Origin: Cloacibacillus sp. An23
Lineage (GTDB): Bacteria; Synergistota; Synergistia; Synergistales; Synergistaceae
Assembly (NCBI RefSeq): GCF_002159945.1
Contig: NZ_NFJQ01000001.1
Location: 186,001 to 250,000, forward strand
Direction: 5' to 3'
Length of the DNA stretch: 64,000 bases
This document shows positions 19,149-27,451 of the stretch, piece after piece (the first letter of the stretch is position 1; the number at the start of each line of letters is the position of its first letter). The translations under genes and the position numbers were made by a program. A model generated the notes under the pieces. It was not told the DNA's origin, searched no databases, and saw only the letters and a list, made by a program, of their open reading frames with translations.

Positions 19149-20461
19149 TACGCCCACACTCCCAATTTAGTAAGAACAAAGATAACGAAGGTGAGGTTGA
19201 GAACGATGACGCTCACCAGTATACCGAGGTTATAGAGATAATTGCGCACTACGTTCCGGCCGAGGAACTTACGGTCGTTGGCAAGAAGGAACCACGAAGA
19301 ACCGCTGACCCAAGAGAAGCATGACTGAAGCCCGGCGACTAGGATGACCGCCCACATCGGCTTTCCTATATAAGCGCCGAGAAAACCGATCTGAGTGCTT
19401 ATTATACCGAACTTCCAAAGCGCCGAGTTCGGATCGAGCGGTTTGCCGAATGCGCGGCAGAGAGATTGGGCGGCGATAGTGCTCATACCTATCATGGTGG
19501 ACACCGTGATGGCCAGCACGCCTATATAAAAACCGATCTGTATCGCAAGGCTCGGTATCGCGCCGACCAGAGCGTGCGCCAGCTCGTAAGTGTCGGTCGG
19601 GAAAGTGCCGCCGCTGAAAGTAACCGCAAAAGCGATGCCTACGAATGTAAGCACCAAGGTGACGGGAACGAGCCCTCCGAAGACGAGGTCGAAATGGGCG
19701 AGCTTCTCATGCACCGGAGTAAAGCGCCGCTGCTTCATGGCGTAATGATACTGGCACCAGTCGCCGACCGCGACTACGGATATGAGGGCGGCGACGCCGG
19801 TGGTGACGCCTTCGACTCCGCTCGGCAGCGTCGGTACGAGCAGCCCGTGGAACAAAGCGCCCCAATCTACGCCGGTCACGAATATTACGGCGACGAAGAC
19901 AAGCATCATGACGACGACGAGGAATTTGCTGAAATTCTCAACAAAGCGCACCGCCTTGTCGTTTTTGCCGTACATCCATGCAAACGGGAAAGACATAAGA
20001 AAAATAATGACCCAGTTCACTGAGCGCGGACAGCTTATCCCGACAAGCGCGAACATATTCTCCAGCGCGTCGGTGCCGAGCGCGTACTGCGCGAATGTAA
20101 AAGTTACGTATCCCAGATAACAGGCTATGAGCCCGGTGACCACGGAGCCTACCAGTTTGGTCTGATACTTGTTCTGCGCCGTGATGACGTCCAGCTTGCT
20201 GTGGACGGCGAATTTGCTGCCCAAAGAAAACATGAACATTCCAAGCAAATAAGAATAAAACGGTATCCACAGCATTTTGTATCCGTAAGCTGCGCCCATG
20301 GCCGCGACCGAGGCGAACGATCCGGCTCCGAGCGTTGTAACCGCTTCCATAAACGCCGGCCCAGTGTACTTGCTGTAGCCCAGCCAGCGCTTGAGGACAG
20401 GCGCGTCGTTAAGCCGCTTTAGGTCCTCAACTTCCCTGAGATATTCTTCCCTATCATTCAT
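19148..20461 (-). CDS. NRAMP-fold transporter lacking the metal-binding motifs
   Basis: 437 residues and about 11 membrane helices. The first helix region (GPAFMEAVTTLGAGSFASV) aligns with NRAMP GP...DPGN, followed by MGAAYGYKMLW as in AGAxxGYxLLW. The metal-ligand DPGN is replaced by GAGS. In helix 6 the MPH motif is absent and the region reads VAVGDWCQYHYAMKQR. The overall hydropathy and remaining NRAMP-like helices support the fold. Loss of both metal motifs predicts a non-metal substrate, plausibly the organic compound processed by the flanking enzymes. Operon position: after the [2Fe-2S] gene (21-base gap), before the small membrane gene. Confidence 0.7.
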   Translation of the reverse strand: MNDREEYLREVEDLKRLNDAPVLKRWLGYSKYTGPAFMEAVTTLGAGSFASVAAMGAAYGYKMLWIPFYSYLLGMFMFSLGSKFAVHSKLDVITAQNKYQTKLVGSVVTGLIACYLGYVTFTFAQYALGTDALENMFALVGISCPRSVNWVIIFLMSFPFAWMYGKNDKAVRFVENFSKFLVVVMMLVFVAVIFVTGVDWGALFHGLLVPTLPSGVEGVTTGVAALISVVAVGDWCQYHYAMKQRRFTPVHEKLAHFDLVFGGLVPVTLVLTFVGIAFAVTFSGGTFPTDTYELAHALVGAIPSLAIQIGFYIGVLAITVSTMIGMSTIAAQSLCRAFGKPLDPNSALWKFGIISTQIGFLGAYIGKPMWAVILVAGLQSCFSWVSGSSWFLLANDRKFLGRNVVRNYLYNLGILVSVIVLNLTFVIFVLTKLGVWA

Positions 20462-20482
20462 ATCTCTTCACTCCTTTGAAAA

Positions 20483-20794
20483 TCAACCTTCGCAGATTAA
20501 ATCGCGGACGACATTCCGACCGTATGGCTCTATAGTCACCTCATCGGCATCCACCCTTTCCTTACAGGCGAGCTTCACCGCCCCGTCCACCTTGACCATG
20601 CACTTGCCGCACGCAGCCTGACGGCACGCGGCGTGCGAAAAAAACGCCAGCGTATGATCCTGGTTTTCATATATATCTTCAAGAATGTTCATAACTGAGA
20701 CGGCGGCGCCGTCGTCCACATCGACGGTATATCTGCACATGCGTCCGCTGCCCGTTTCCGCGCCGCGCAGGATGTTTACAACTATCTTCCTCAT
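20483..20794 (-). CDS. stand-alone [2Fe-2S] protein like the N-terminal domain of SdhB/FrdB/TfrB
   Basis: 103 residues. Cysteines are arranged as ACRQAACGKCM with a fourth in KLACKE, the same spacing as the plant-type [2Fe-2S] site of succinate dehydrogenase/fumarate reductase iron-sulfur subunits. The C-terminal domain that carries [4Fe-4S] and [3Fe-4S] clusters is absent, so it is less than half the usual length. It starts 16 bases after the flavoprotein stop, and the two most likely form a soluble electron-transfer pair. Confidence 0.8.
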   Translation of the reverse strand: MRKIVVNILRGAETGSGRMCRYTVDVDDGAAVSVMNILEDIYENQDHTLAFFSHAACRQAACGKCMVKVDGAVKLACKERVDADEVTIEPYGRNVVRDLICEG

Positions 20795-20810
20795 AGGCCC
20801 TCCTCCTATT

Positions 20811-22568
20811 TCAGCTAAGCTTCCCGATGACCTCTTCCACGTAGGCTATGTAATCTTTACGCACCGGCTCGGGATGGATTTCTGTGTGTACAGGCTCGGC
20901 CCATTCGGTATTGAGCGCCGCGTCCTTTATCACAAGGTTCTTGAGATATCTTTCATTGTCGGTGTACGGATAGTCCTCCCTGAAATGCACTCCGCGGCTC
21001 TCCTTCCGCATATACGCCGCTTTAACTGTGGCCGCGGCGGTAAGCAGGCCGTTGCGCAGCTGCAGGTACTCAATCCATTCCTTGTTGTATCTGCGGTCCT
21101 TCGTGGAAAGGGACACGCTGCCGAGCCCGGCCCGCAGCGACGATATTTCGCCCAGCGCATCCTCGAGGACGTCTCCGCGGCGAATGACCGAAAGTGCGCG
21201 CGCCGTTACTTCGTGCATGGATTTTCTAAGCTCGACGGGGCTCGTCCCGCCCTCGGCGCCGAACGGCCTGAGCAGCTCTTCCTCAATATCCTTGAGGAGC
21301 GTACCGGCGGCCTGCGGCGCGGCGCAGTCTTTCGCGTACGACGCGGCAGAAGCGCCGGCGATGCCGCCTTCTATCAGCATCTCCGTAGTCGCGGCCGATA
21401 CGCGGTTCGCGCCGAACATGCCGCCGGTGCATTCCCCGGCGGCGAACAAGCCTGGGATTTTAGTGCGCATCTCGTCGTCTACTCGTATGCCGCCCTCGAA
21501 GTAGTGGGCGAACGGCGCGCATGTCACGCAGCCGCCTTCACGGAAAATTTTCATAATATCGCCGTATATGCCTTTGGAAAGGCTCGGCAGATCGTTGTAC
21601 AGCTCTTCTTCAAGCTCGCGCGGAGAGAGGTCTATGACATAATAGACGCCGCCGAAACGATTGCGGCCGCGCGAATCGATCTCACGCTGAATCGCGTACG
21701 AAAGCAGCATTTTATTCCATTCAGAATCAAGCGCTAGCGTTTCGACGTCGGGCGAAAGATAACGGTGGGTGAATGTCTTGCCGAATTTATTGACGAAAGA
21801 GCCATATCCTATCGTGTTCGTGATATAAGGCAGGATATTGCCGCGGTACATTTCCGGCGCGAGTATGACGGCGGGGCAGTAGGATATCATCTCCATGTCC
21901 ACAAGCTCCGCGCCGGCGCGCAGAGCTGCGGCCGGGCCTTCTCCGCAGCAGTCGGTAGGGCCGCTCGTATTTCTAAAAATGCCGTGGCTTCCGCCGGTCG
22001 CTATAATAACGGCCTTAGCCGGTATATAGTATATTTCGCCGGAGAGGACGTCGGCGCACACGCACCCTGCGACACGCCCGTCTTCTACGGCCACGTCCGT
22101 GAAAAGACGGTTCTCCGCCCACTCTATCCCCAGTTCCCTGACGCGCCGGAACAACGCGTCGAGAATCGCGGAGCCAAAGACGGATATGCCGCGCTCTCCC
22201 TCGGTGCCCAGCACCTCCATGCCCCAATCCATAAGCTCCTTTATGCGATCAGGCGCGCCGTCTACGAATTTACGGATAAGTTTCTGATTCCCGAGATAAA
22301 ATCCTTCGTGGCACACATCGGCAAAGAATTTATCTTTCGTGTCGTCTTTGTTCCGTTCGCTCAGCCCCATCTTGCAGAGGCTGCCGCCGTCGCAGGCGAT
22401 GTCAGCGCTCAGATTGGCGCCGGCAAGCAGCGTAGATCCGCTGCGATTGATCTTGCCCTTCGCTATGATAAGCGTTTTTGCGCCGCTTTCTGCGGCGCTG
22501 ACGGCGGCGCGCAGCCCTCCGCCGCCGCTGCCGATTACGATCACGTCATATGGAGCGCATCGTTCCAA
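20811..22568 (-). CDS. FAD-dependent fumarate-reductase/succinate-dehydrogenase-type flavoprotein
   Basis: 585 residues from the TTG at 22568 (GGGGG seven bases upstream). The open frame reaches a TTG at 22628, but that lies inside the operator. FAD-binding VIGSGGGGLRAA opens the protein. The covalent-flavin His of SdhA is not there (NRSGSTLLAGAN), so FAD is probably non-covalent. Substrate-site His (AHYFEGGI) and Arg (GANRVSA) of the superfamily are kept. The segment that carries the proton-donor Arg in fumarate reductases (TEGCRGEGG) reads TNTIGYGSF, so the substrate is unlikely to be fumarate. C-terminal SRGVHFREDYP is typical. First gene of the operon. Confidence 0.83.
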   Translation of the reverse strand: MERCAPYDVIVIGSGGGGLRAAVSAAESGAKTLIIAKGKINRSGSTLLAGANLSADIACDGGSLCKMGLSERNKDDTKDKFFADVCHEGFYLGNQKLIRKFVDGAPDRIKELMDWGMEVLGTEGERGISVFGSAILDALFRRVRELGIEWAENRLFTDVAVEDGRVAGCVCADVLSGEIYYIPAKAVIIATGGSHGIFRNTSGPTDCCGEGPAAALRAGAELVDMEMISYCPAVILAPEMYRGNILPYITNTIGYGSFVNKFGKTFTHRYLSPDVETLALDSEWNKMLLSYAIQREIDSRGRNRFGGVYYVIDLSPRELEEELYNDLPSLSKGIYGDIMKIFREGGCVTCAPFAHYFEGGIRVDDEMRTKIPGLFAAGECTGGMFGANRVSAATTEMLIEGGIAGASAASYAKDCAAPQAAGTLLKDIEEELLRPFGAEGGTSPVELRKSMHEVTARALSVIRRGDVLEDALGEISSLRAGLGSVSLSTKDRRYNKEWIEYLQLRNGLLTAAATVKAAYMRKESRGVHFREDYPYTDNERYLKNLVIKDAALNTEWAEPVHTEIHPEPVRKDYIAYVEEVIGKLS

Positions 22569-22613
22569 TTTTTTTCCCCCGTTCTTATAAAAACGGTCAA
22601 AACAGCCGCTTTT

Positions 22614-22664
22614 TATTTTTGTTTCCAACGAAACAAAAATACTATTCTCTCCGCTTCACGTCAA
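22614..22664 (-). promoter_or_regulatory. promoter with perfect 12-bp inverted-repeat operator of the flavoprotein operon
   Basis: Minus-strand -35 TTGACG (22659-22664) and -10 TATTTT (22636-22641), spacing 17. The -10 is the outer part of a perfect inverted repeat: arms 22614-22625 (TATTTTTGTTTC) and 22630-22641 (GAAACAAAAATA), spacer CAAC. It covers the -10 and the predicted transcription start. The MarR gene ends 60 bases upstream, so the encoded MarR protein is the obvious binder. Confidence 0.75.
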
Positions 22665-22700
22665 GGGGAAAATTCAACTTTTATAAAAAACAGATTGTAT

Positions 22701-23186
22701 TTATATTTCAGAGGAAACAGCGGATTCCAGGCGGCGGGCGCAAAGGTCTTCCATGTAATCCGCGTATCTGGTGAGGACGTCAAGAACTATTTCTTTGGAA
22801 CTTTTTGGAAGGGATTCAAAATATGAATAGAATTCGCGGCCGACTGTATTGTGGAAATCGTTGTGGGCGTAAAAAACATCCATCCCGGATTTCGTCGCTT
22901 TATAATATACTTCCTTGCGGTTGAGCCCGTCTCTGTAACATTCTATAAGCCCGCGCTTTACGAAGCCCCTTGTCATTTTTGAGATGGTGCCCTTGGGAAT
23001 GCCTGTCACGCCGGCGAGTTTAGTTGTGTTTATCCCCGGATGGCAGATGATTTTTTCCAAAGTGTGCATTTCGCGCGGCAGCAGACGCATCCCTGGAAGA
23101 TATTCGCGGTGTATCCTGTTGTCCATATTTGTATAGCTGCATATACGAAGCACGGCTTCGTCAAATTTTAAGCGGCTGTCCGACAC
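22701..23186 (-). CDS. MarR-family transcriptional regulator
   Basis: 161 residues from a GTG at 23186 with AGAGGG 8-9 bases upstream; a longer frame to 23348 has a low-complexity, non-family N-terminus. The winged helix is visible: REMHTLEKIICHPGINTTKL, GIPKGTISKMTRGFVKRGLI (recognition helix) and RKEVYYKATKSG (wing). It lies directly upstream of, and on the same strand as, the flavoprotein operon, separated by the operator-bearing promoter. A ligand-released repressor of the operon is the likely role. Confidence 0.82.
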   Translation of the reverse strand: MSDSRLKFDEAVLRICSYTNMDNRIHREYLPGMRLLPREMHTLEKIICHPGINTTKLAGVTGIPKGTISKMTRGFVKRGLIECYRDGLNRKEVYYKATKSGMDVFYAHNDFHNTVGREFYSYFESLPKSSKEIVLDVLTRYADYMEDLCARRLESAVSSEI

Positions 23187-23465
23187 AAAACCATCCCTCT
23201 CCCGCCGCGGCGGCGTTTTATTATGACGCCGGCCTGGTTCTGCCGCGGCCTCCGGCATCCGATAAACTCCGTGCGTCCGCTGCGGCCCTGTTTTTTCCGG
23301 CGCGCGCGCCTCGCACGGAGCAAACGCGGGACGTTCGGCCGGGCGCACGGCGGGCGTTTTTTAAGCTCGCGCGGCCTGCAAATCCCGCTTAGCGGCCGCG
23401 CGCCGTTCAACACGGACGACGGACGGCCCGGTAAATCGATAAAAACCCGCTATTATCGCAAAAAA
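23187..23465. other. GC-rich intergenic region without a recognisable gene
   Basis: Open frames here are shadows with no ribosome site or family resemblance. It should hold the MarR promoter, but no clear -10/-35 pair is visible. The TTTCGC-rich left end belongs to the terminator next to it. Confidence 0.4.
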
Positions 23466-23488
23466 CGCGGCGGGACGCCCCCGCCGCG
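23466..23488 (-). terminator. intrinsic terminator of the LivK-type gene
   Basis: Nine-bp stem CGCGGCGGG / CCCGCCGCG with a 5-base loop, then TTTTTTG on the minus strand, 39 bases past the stop. Confidence 0.85.
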
Positions 23489-23527
23489 CTGATCTTTACG
23501 ACGGACGAGCCGCCGCCGGCAACTTTG

Positions 23528-24673
23528 TTATACTTCCGGACGAATCCTCTTGTAGAACACAGCCGAGCCGTCTTTGGCTTCGAGCATGTAACCGTCTTTG
23601 TTCTTCGGGTTGTGGAACTCGTCCATCGTGAGCTTCGTGTGCATGAGCTGGAGGTCCTTCGTCTGCTCGAGGGCGTCGCGGACCTTCTGCGGGTCGGTGC
23701 TTCCGGCGCGCGTGATAGCGTCGGCGAGCCAGTAGACGGAGTCGTAGGCCATGACGGCGTTCATGAATTCCTGGCACTCCGTCCCGGTCTGCTTCTTATA
23801 TTTGTCGAAGAAGTCTTTCAGCGCCGGGTCTTCCTTCGCGACGTGGCTGACCCAGAAGGTGTTCTTCATGGCTTCCGCTCCGGCGATCTCCCAGAAGTAG
23901 TCGCCGTAGCCGTCGCCGCCGATGATCGGGGCGGTGATGCCGAGCTCGCGGGCCTGCTTGACCGAGAGAGGCGTGCATTTGCCCATCGTCGGGAGGACTA
24001 CGACGTCGGGATTGGATTCCTTTATCTTCGTGAGCTGCGCTCGGAAGTCGACGTCTTCGCCGCGGTGCCCTTCGTCGGCTACGACCTTGCCGCCCTGAGC
24101 CTCGAAGCTCTTAATGAAAAATTCGCGGAGCCCGTGCGAGTAGTCGCTCGACACGTCGTAGAGGATGCCGGCGGTCTTGGCTTTCAGGTCCTGCGCCGCG
24201 AAGGTCGCGAGGATCGCTCCCTGATAGGGGTCGAGGAAGCATATACGGAAGTTGTATGGGCGTACCTTGCCTTTTTCGTCTATCGTAACCTGCGGGTTGG
24301 TCGGCAGAGTGCCTATGTGGGCGACTTTGCCGCTGTTGAAGACCGGAGCGGCGGCTATGCAGAGGCCGGAGCCGCTGGGCCCGATGGCGGCGACTACCTT
24401 GTCCTGCTGGACGAGGCGGCGCGCGGCGTTGACCATGTCTTCATTTCTAGTGCGGCAGTCGTACATGACGACCTCGAGCGGCTTGCCGAGGACGCCGCCC
24501 TTGGCGTTGATTTCTTCGACCGCCATTTTGACGGATTCTACTTCGGCGACGCCGTAAGCGGCGAAGTCGCCCGTGACGGTGGCTATTTCACCAATTTTGA
24601 TCGTGTCGGCGGCAAAAGCGGGGAGAGCAAACAACATTACCAGTAACGCGCTGAAACTAATGAACTTACGCAC
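23528..24673 (-). CDS. branched-chain amino-acid-type ABC substrate-binding protein (LivK family)
   Basis: 381 residues with a signal peptide (cleaved after LPAFA). The mature start DTIKIGEIATVTGDFAAYG and the segments MYDCRTRNEDMVNAARRLV and AAIGPSGSG are type I periplasmic-binding folds of the leucine/isoleucine/valine group. It is an orphan: no LivHMGF genes are adjacent and terminators isolate it, so it must share a transporter encoded elsewhere or serve as a sensor. An extended -10 (TGCTATAAT, minus strand, at 24727-24735) lies about 55 bases upstream. Confidence 0.88.
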   Translation of the reverse strand: MRKFISFSALLVMLFALPAFAADTIKIGEIATVTGDFAAYGVAEVESVKMAVEEINAKGGVLGKPLEVVMYDCRTRNEDMVNAARRLVQQDKVVAAIGPSGSGLCIAAAPVFNSGKVAHIGTLPTNPQVTIDEKGKVRPYNFRICFLDPYQGAILATFAAQDLKAKTAGILYDVSSDYSHGLREFFIKSFEAQGGKVVADEGHRGEDVDFRAQLTKIKESNPDVVVLPTMGKCTPLSVKQARELGITAPIIGGDGYGDYFWEIAGAEAMKNTFWVSHVAKEDPALKDFFDKYKKQTGTECQEFMNAVMAYDSVYWLADAITRAGSTDPQKVRDALEQTKDLQLMHTKLTMDEFHNPKNKDGYMLEAKDGSAVFYKRIRPEV

Positions 24674-24849
24674 AGATATTACCTCCTCAATATTTTATGT
24701 CGCTTTTCTTTTGGTACTGTGCGTTCATTATAGCATATAATTTCACGATATTCCTGTGATATTGTAAATTTTTGAACGAACTTTGTTTATTAAGGAGAAA
24801 CGGCGAAGCTCTTGTAGGCTCGAGCGCCGCCGTCCGGAGGCAGATAAAA

Positions 24850-24893
24850 AACCGCGCGGCTTCGGCGTCTGTAAGCGACGAGGCCGCGCGGTT
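24850..24893 (-). terminator. intrinsic terminator of the Zn/Cd-type ATPase operon
   Basis: Eleven-bp stem AACCGCGCGGC / GCCGCGCGGTT around a 22-base loop, then TTTTTATC on the minus strand, 21 bases past the ATPase stop. Confidence 0.75.
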
Positions 24894-24913
24894 TATTTTT
24901 TATCTTGCCGCGT

Positions 24914-26800
24914 TTACAAATTTTTAACGAAAAGCGCGCGTATCGCGTTGAGCACGGCCAGTATCATGACGCCGACGTCGGCGAATATCGCGAGCCACAT
25001 GTTGGCTATGCCCAGCGCGCCGAGGATGAGGCATATCAGCTTTACGCCGATGGCGAAGACTATGTTCTGATAGACGATTCCGAGACATTTGCGTGAGATT
25101 TTAATCGCCGTCGAAATTTTCAGCGGGTCGTCGTCCATAAGCACCACGTCCGCCGCCTCTATGGCAGCGTCGGAGCCCATCGCGCCCATCGCTACGCCTA
25201 TGTCGGCGCGGCGCAGCACCGGGGCGTCGTTTATGCCGTCGCCCACGAAGGCCAGCTTTTCCTTGTTGGACTTCGTCTTAAGCAGCTCTTCGACCTTCTC
25301 CACCTTGTCCGCCGGCAGCAGCTCCGCGTAAAACTGGTCAATGCCGAGAGTCTCCGCGACCTGGGAAGCCACGGACTTCATATCGCCGGTAAGCATCACC
25401 GTCTGCCGCACGCCAGACGCCTTGAGCGCGGCTATGGCTTCTTTCGAGTGCGGCTTCACCACGTCGGAGATGACGATGTGTCCGGCGTATTCGCCGTTTA
25501 CCGCCATGTGTATGATGGTGCCGACGGAATGGCAGTTGATATATGACACTCCGAGGCGCTCCATCAGCTTCGCGTTGCCGGCCGCGACCGGCACGCCGTC
25601 GACGTTCGCCGTCACGCCCTCGCCGCTCGTTTCCTTTATATTGGTGACGCGCGAGCGGTCTATCTCCTTGCCGTAGGCGCGCTGAAGGCTCTTGCTTATC
25701 GGGTGCGACGAAGAGCTTTCCACCAGAGCGGCGTATTCTATGAGCTTCTTCTCAGCCATTTCGTTATGGTGGACCGCGTTGACTTCAAACACGCCCTTCG
25801 TCAGAGTCCCCGTCTTGTCGAAAACGACTATCTTCGTCTGCGACAGCGTCTCAAGATAGTTCGAGCCCTTGACGAGCACGCCTTCCCTGCTGGCGCCGCC
25901 GATGCCGGCGAAGAAAGAAAGCGGAATGCTTATGACCAAAGCGCAGGGACAGCTTATGACGAGGAACGTCAGAGCACGGTATATCCACTGGTCCCACTCC
26001 GCCGGCAGCCCCATGCCGAAGATTCGGACGAGCGGCGGCAGAACCGCGAGGACCAGAGCCGCGCCGCAGACAGCCGGAGTATAGACGCGCGCGAATTTCG
26101 TGATGAAGTTCTCGGACTTCGACTTGCGCGAGCTGGCGTTCTCGACGAGGTCGAGTATCTTCGATACCGTCGATTCTCCGAACTCCTTCGTCGTCCGTAT
26201 CTTCAGCACGCCCGTCATATTGATGCAGCCGCTGATTATCTCGTCGCCCTGCTTCACGTCGCGCGGCACGCTCTCGCCAGTCAGCGCGCTCGTGTTGAGG
26301 CTCGACGTTCCTTCCGCGACCACGCCGTCTATGGGCACCTTCTCGCCGGGCTGAACGACGATGAAGCTCCCGATGCCGACCTCGTCCGGATCGACCTTTT
26401 CAAGCGCGCCGTCCTTCTCTATGTTCGCGTAGTCCGGGCGGATGTCCATCAGCTCGCTGATATTGCGGCGGCTCTTGCCGACCGCGTAGCTCTGGAACAA
26501 TTCGCCGACCTGATAGAAGAGCATGACCGCGACCGCCTCGGTATAATCGCCGCTCCTGCCGTACAGCGCAAGCGCGATGGCACCCACTGTTGCGACCGCC
26601 ATCAAGAAATTTTCGTCGAAGAGCTGGCGGTTCCTAATCCCCTTCGCCGCCTTAATCAGAATGTCGTAACCTACTATGAGATACGGGACGAGATAGAACG
26701 CGAAGCGCGTCCCCCCCTCCGCGGGGACGAAATGCAAACCGGCCATCAGCGCGAACGCCGCGGCGATACGCGCCAGCATTTTCTTCTGTTTCCTATTCAT
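24914..26800 (-). CDS. heavy-metal P1B-type ATPase (Zn/Cd/Pb-exporting type)
   Basis: 628 residues. Exports soft divalent metals across the inner membrane. All key motifs are intact: TGES in the actuator domain, Cys284-Pro-Cys286 in the transport helix, the phosphorylated Asp328 in DKTGTLT, HPIS in the nucleotide domain, and GDGINDAPV. Residues PLSFFAGIGGASREGVLVKG after the CPC are of the ZntA/CadA group. No N-terminal metal-binding domain is present; it is encoded by the small gene just upstream, 45 bases away. Confidence 0.93.
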   Translation of the reverse strand: MNRKQKKMLARIAAAFALMAGLHFVPAEGGTRFAFYLVPYLIVGYDILIKAAKGIRNRQLFDENFLMAVATVGAIALALYGRSGDYTEAVAVMLFYQVGELFQSYAVGKSRRNISELMDIRPDYANIEKDGALEKVDPDEVGIGSFIVVQPGEKVPIDGVVAEGTSSLNTSALTGESVPRDVKQGDEIISGCINMTGVLKIRTTKEFGESTVSKILDLVENASSRKSKSENFITKFARVYTPAVCGAALVLAVLPPLVRIFGMGLPAEWDQWIYRALTFLVISCPCALVISIPLSFFAGIGGASREGVLVKGSNYLETLSQTKIVVFDKTGTLTKGVFEVNAVHHNEMAEKKLIEYAALVESSSSHPISKSLQRAYGKEIDRSRVTNIKETSGEGVTANVDGVPVAAGNAKLMERLGVSYINCHSVGTIIHMAVNGEYAGHIVISDVVKPHSKEAIAALKASGVRQTVMLTGDMKSVASQVAETLGIDQFYAELLPADKVEKVEELLKTKSNKEKLAFVGDGINDAPVLRRADIGVAMGAMGSDAAIEAADVVLMDDDPLKISTAIKISRKCLGIVYQNIVFAIGVKLICLILGALGIANMWLAIFADVGVMILAVLNAIRALFVKNL

Positions 26801-26845
26801 AACGCTCTCTCCGAATTGCGGGATTGTGAGGCGTTCCCCCGCGCG

Positions 26846-27064
26846 CTAAAGATATATCTCGCAGTCGTCATCAACTTTTTTGCAGTTCTTAAGGACTTCC
26901 TGCATAACGGCCTTGTTGTCGGCCCCGTCCTCGAACTCGACGTTCATCTTCAAAGTCATAAAATTGACGGAAGCGTTCTTCACGCCCGCAGTCCTCTGCG
27001 CGGCCTCTTCCATTTTGTTTGCGCAATTGGCGCAGTCGACGTCGATTTTATATGTTTTCTTCAT
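26846..27064 (-). CDS. heavy-metal-associated (HMA) domain protein
   Basis: 72 residues, the size of a single ferredoxin-like HMA domain. The metal motif is Cys11-x-x-Cys14 in DVDCANCANKM, with an acidic extra segment near the C-terminus (KKVDDDCEIYL) as in Zn/Cd-handling rather than copper-handling domains. It likely delivers metal to, or replaces the missing domain of, the P-type ATPase that follows. First gene of the operon behind a palindromic operator. Confidence 0.9.
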   Translation of the reverse strand: MKKTYKIDVDCANCANKMEEAAQRTAGVKNASVNFMTLKMNVEFEDGADNKAVMQEVLKNCKKVDDDCEIYL

Positions 27065-27096
27065 AGCTGCGTACCTCCGTACATCTTTTTAATAAT

Positions 27097-27151
27097 TAAA
27101 CGATTGCTCAATCGTTTATGTATATAATATACTTCATTCGCCAGAAGTCAA
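27097..27151 (-). promoter_or_regulatory. promoter and palindromic operator of the metal-export operon
   Basis: Minus-strand TTGACT (27146-27151) and TATTAT (27124-27129) with a 16-base spacer. A perfect palindrome follows at the expected transcription start: arms TAAACGATTG (27097-27106) and CAATCGTTTA (27109-27118) separated by CT. The shape is that of ArsR/SmtB-type operators; no such regulator gene is in the window. Confidence 0.65.
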
Positions 27152-27451
27152 GAGCTGAAAAACAATATCAAGCAAATAAAAATAAGAAAATTTTATGCAA
27201 GCCCGCAGGGCCCGTCAGCCCGGCCCGCAGGCTTAAAAGCTCGCGCAGGCCAGTGACGCTTGATCTACGGGCAAGGATATAAAGGGTACGCGTAAGTAAC
27301 ATTCTTCCACAGTTACGCCGTGGTTACGTTATTTCTATATGCAAATGGCATATGCAATAGAAACAAATTATGCGCTATTAAGTGAATTTTTAGATGTGAC
27401 AATGAATAATCCGCAGGCTGCGAAAACCTGCGGCAAGTTCGAATCGGCAGT
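27152..27451. other. non-coding region between the metal operon and tRNA-Leu, with the tRNA terminator
   Basis: No gene seen. A hairpin at 27411-27433 (CCGCAGG / CCTGCGG) follows the 3' end of the minus-strand tRNA and continues as ATTATTC, a weak terminator. GTAAC/GTTAC repeats lie near 27295-27330. Confidence 0.5.

Noticed and set aside
22569-22628. Flavoprotein start at the TTG at 22628
   Set aside because: It would lie within the operator and at the predicted transcription start; the TTG at 22568 follows GGGGG and leads directly into the FAD-binding fold.
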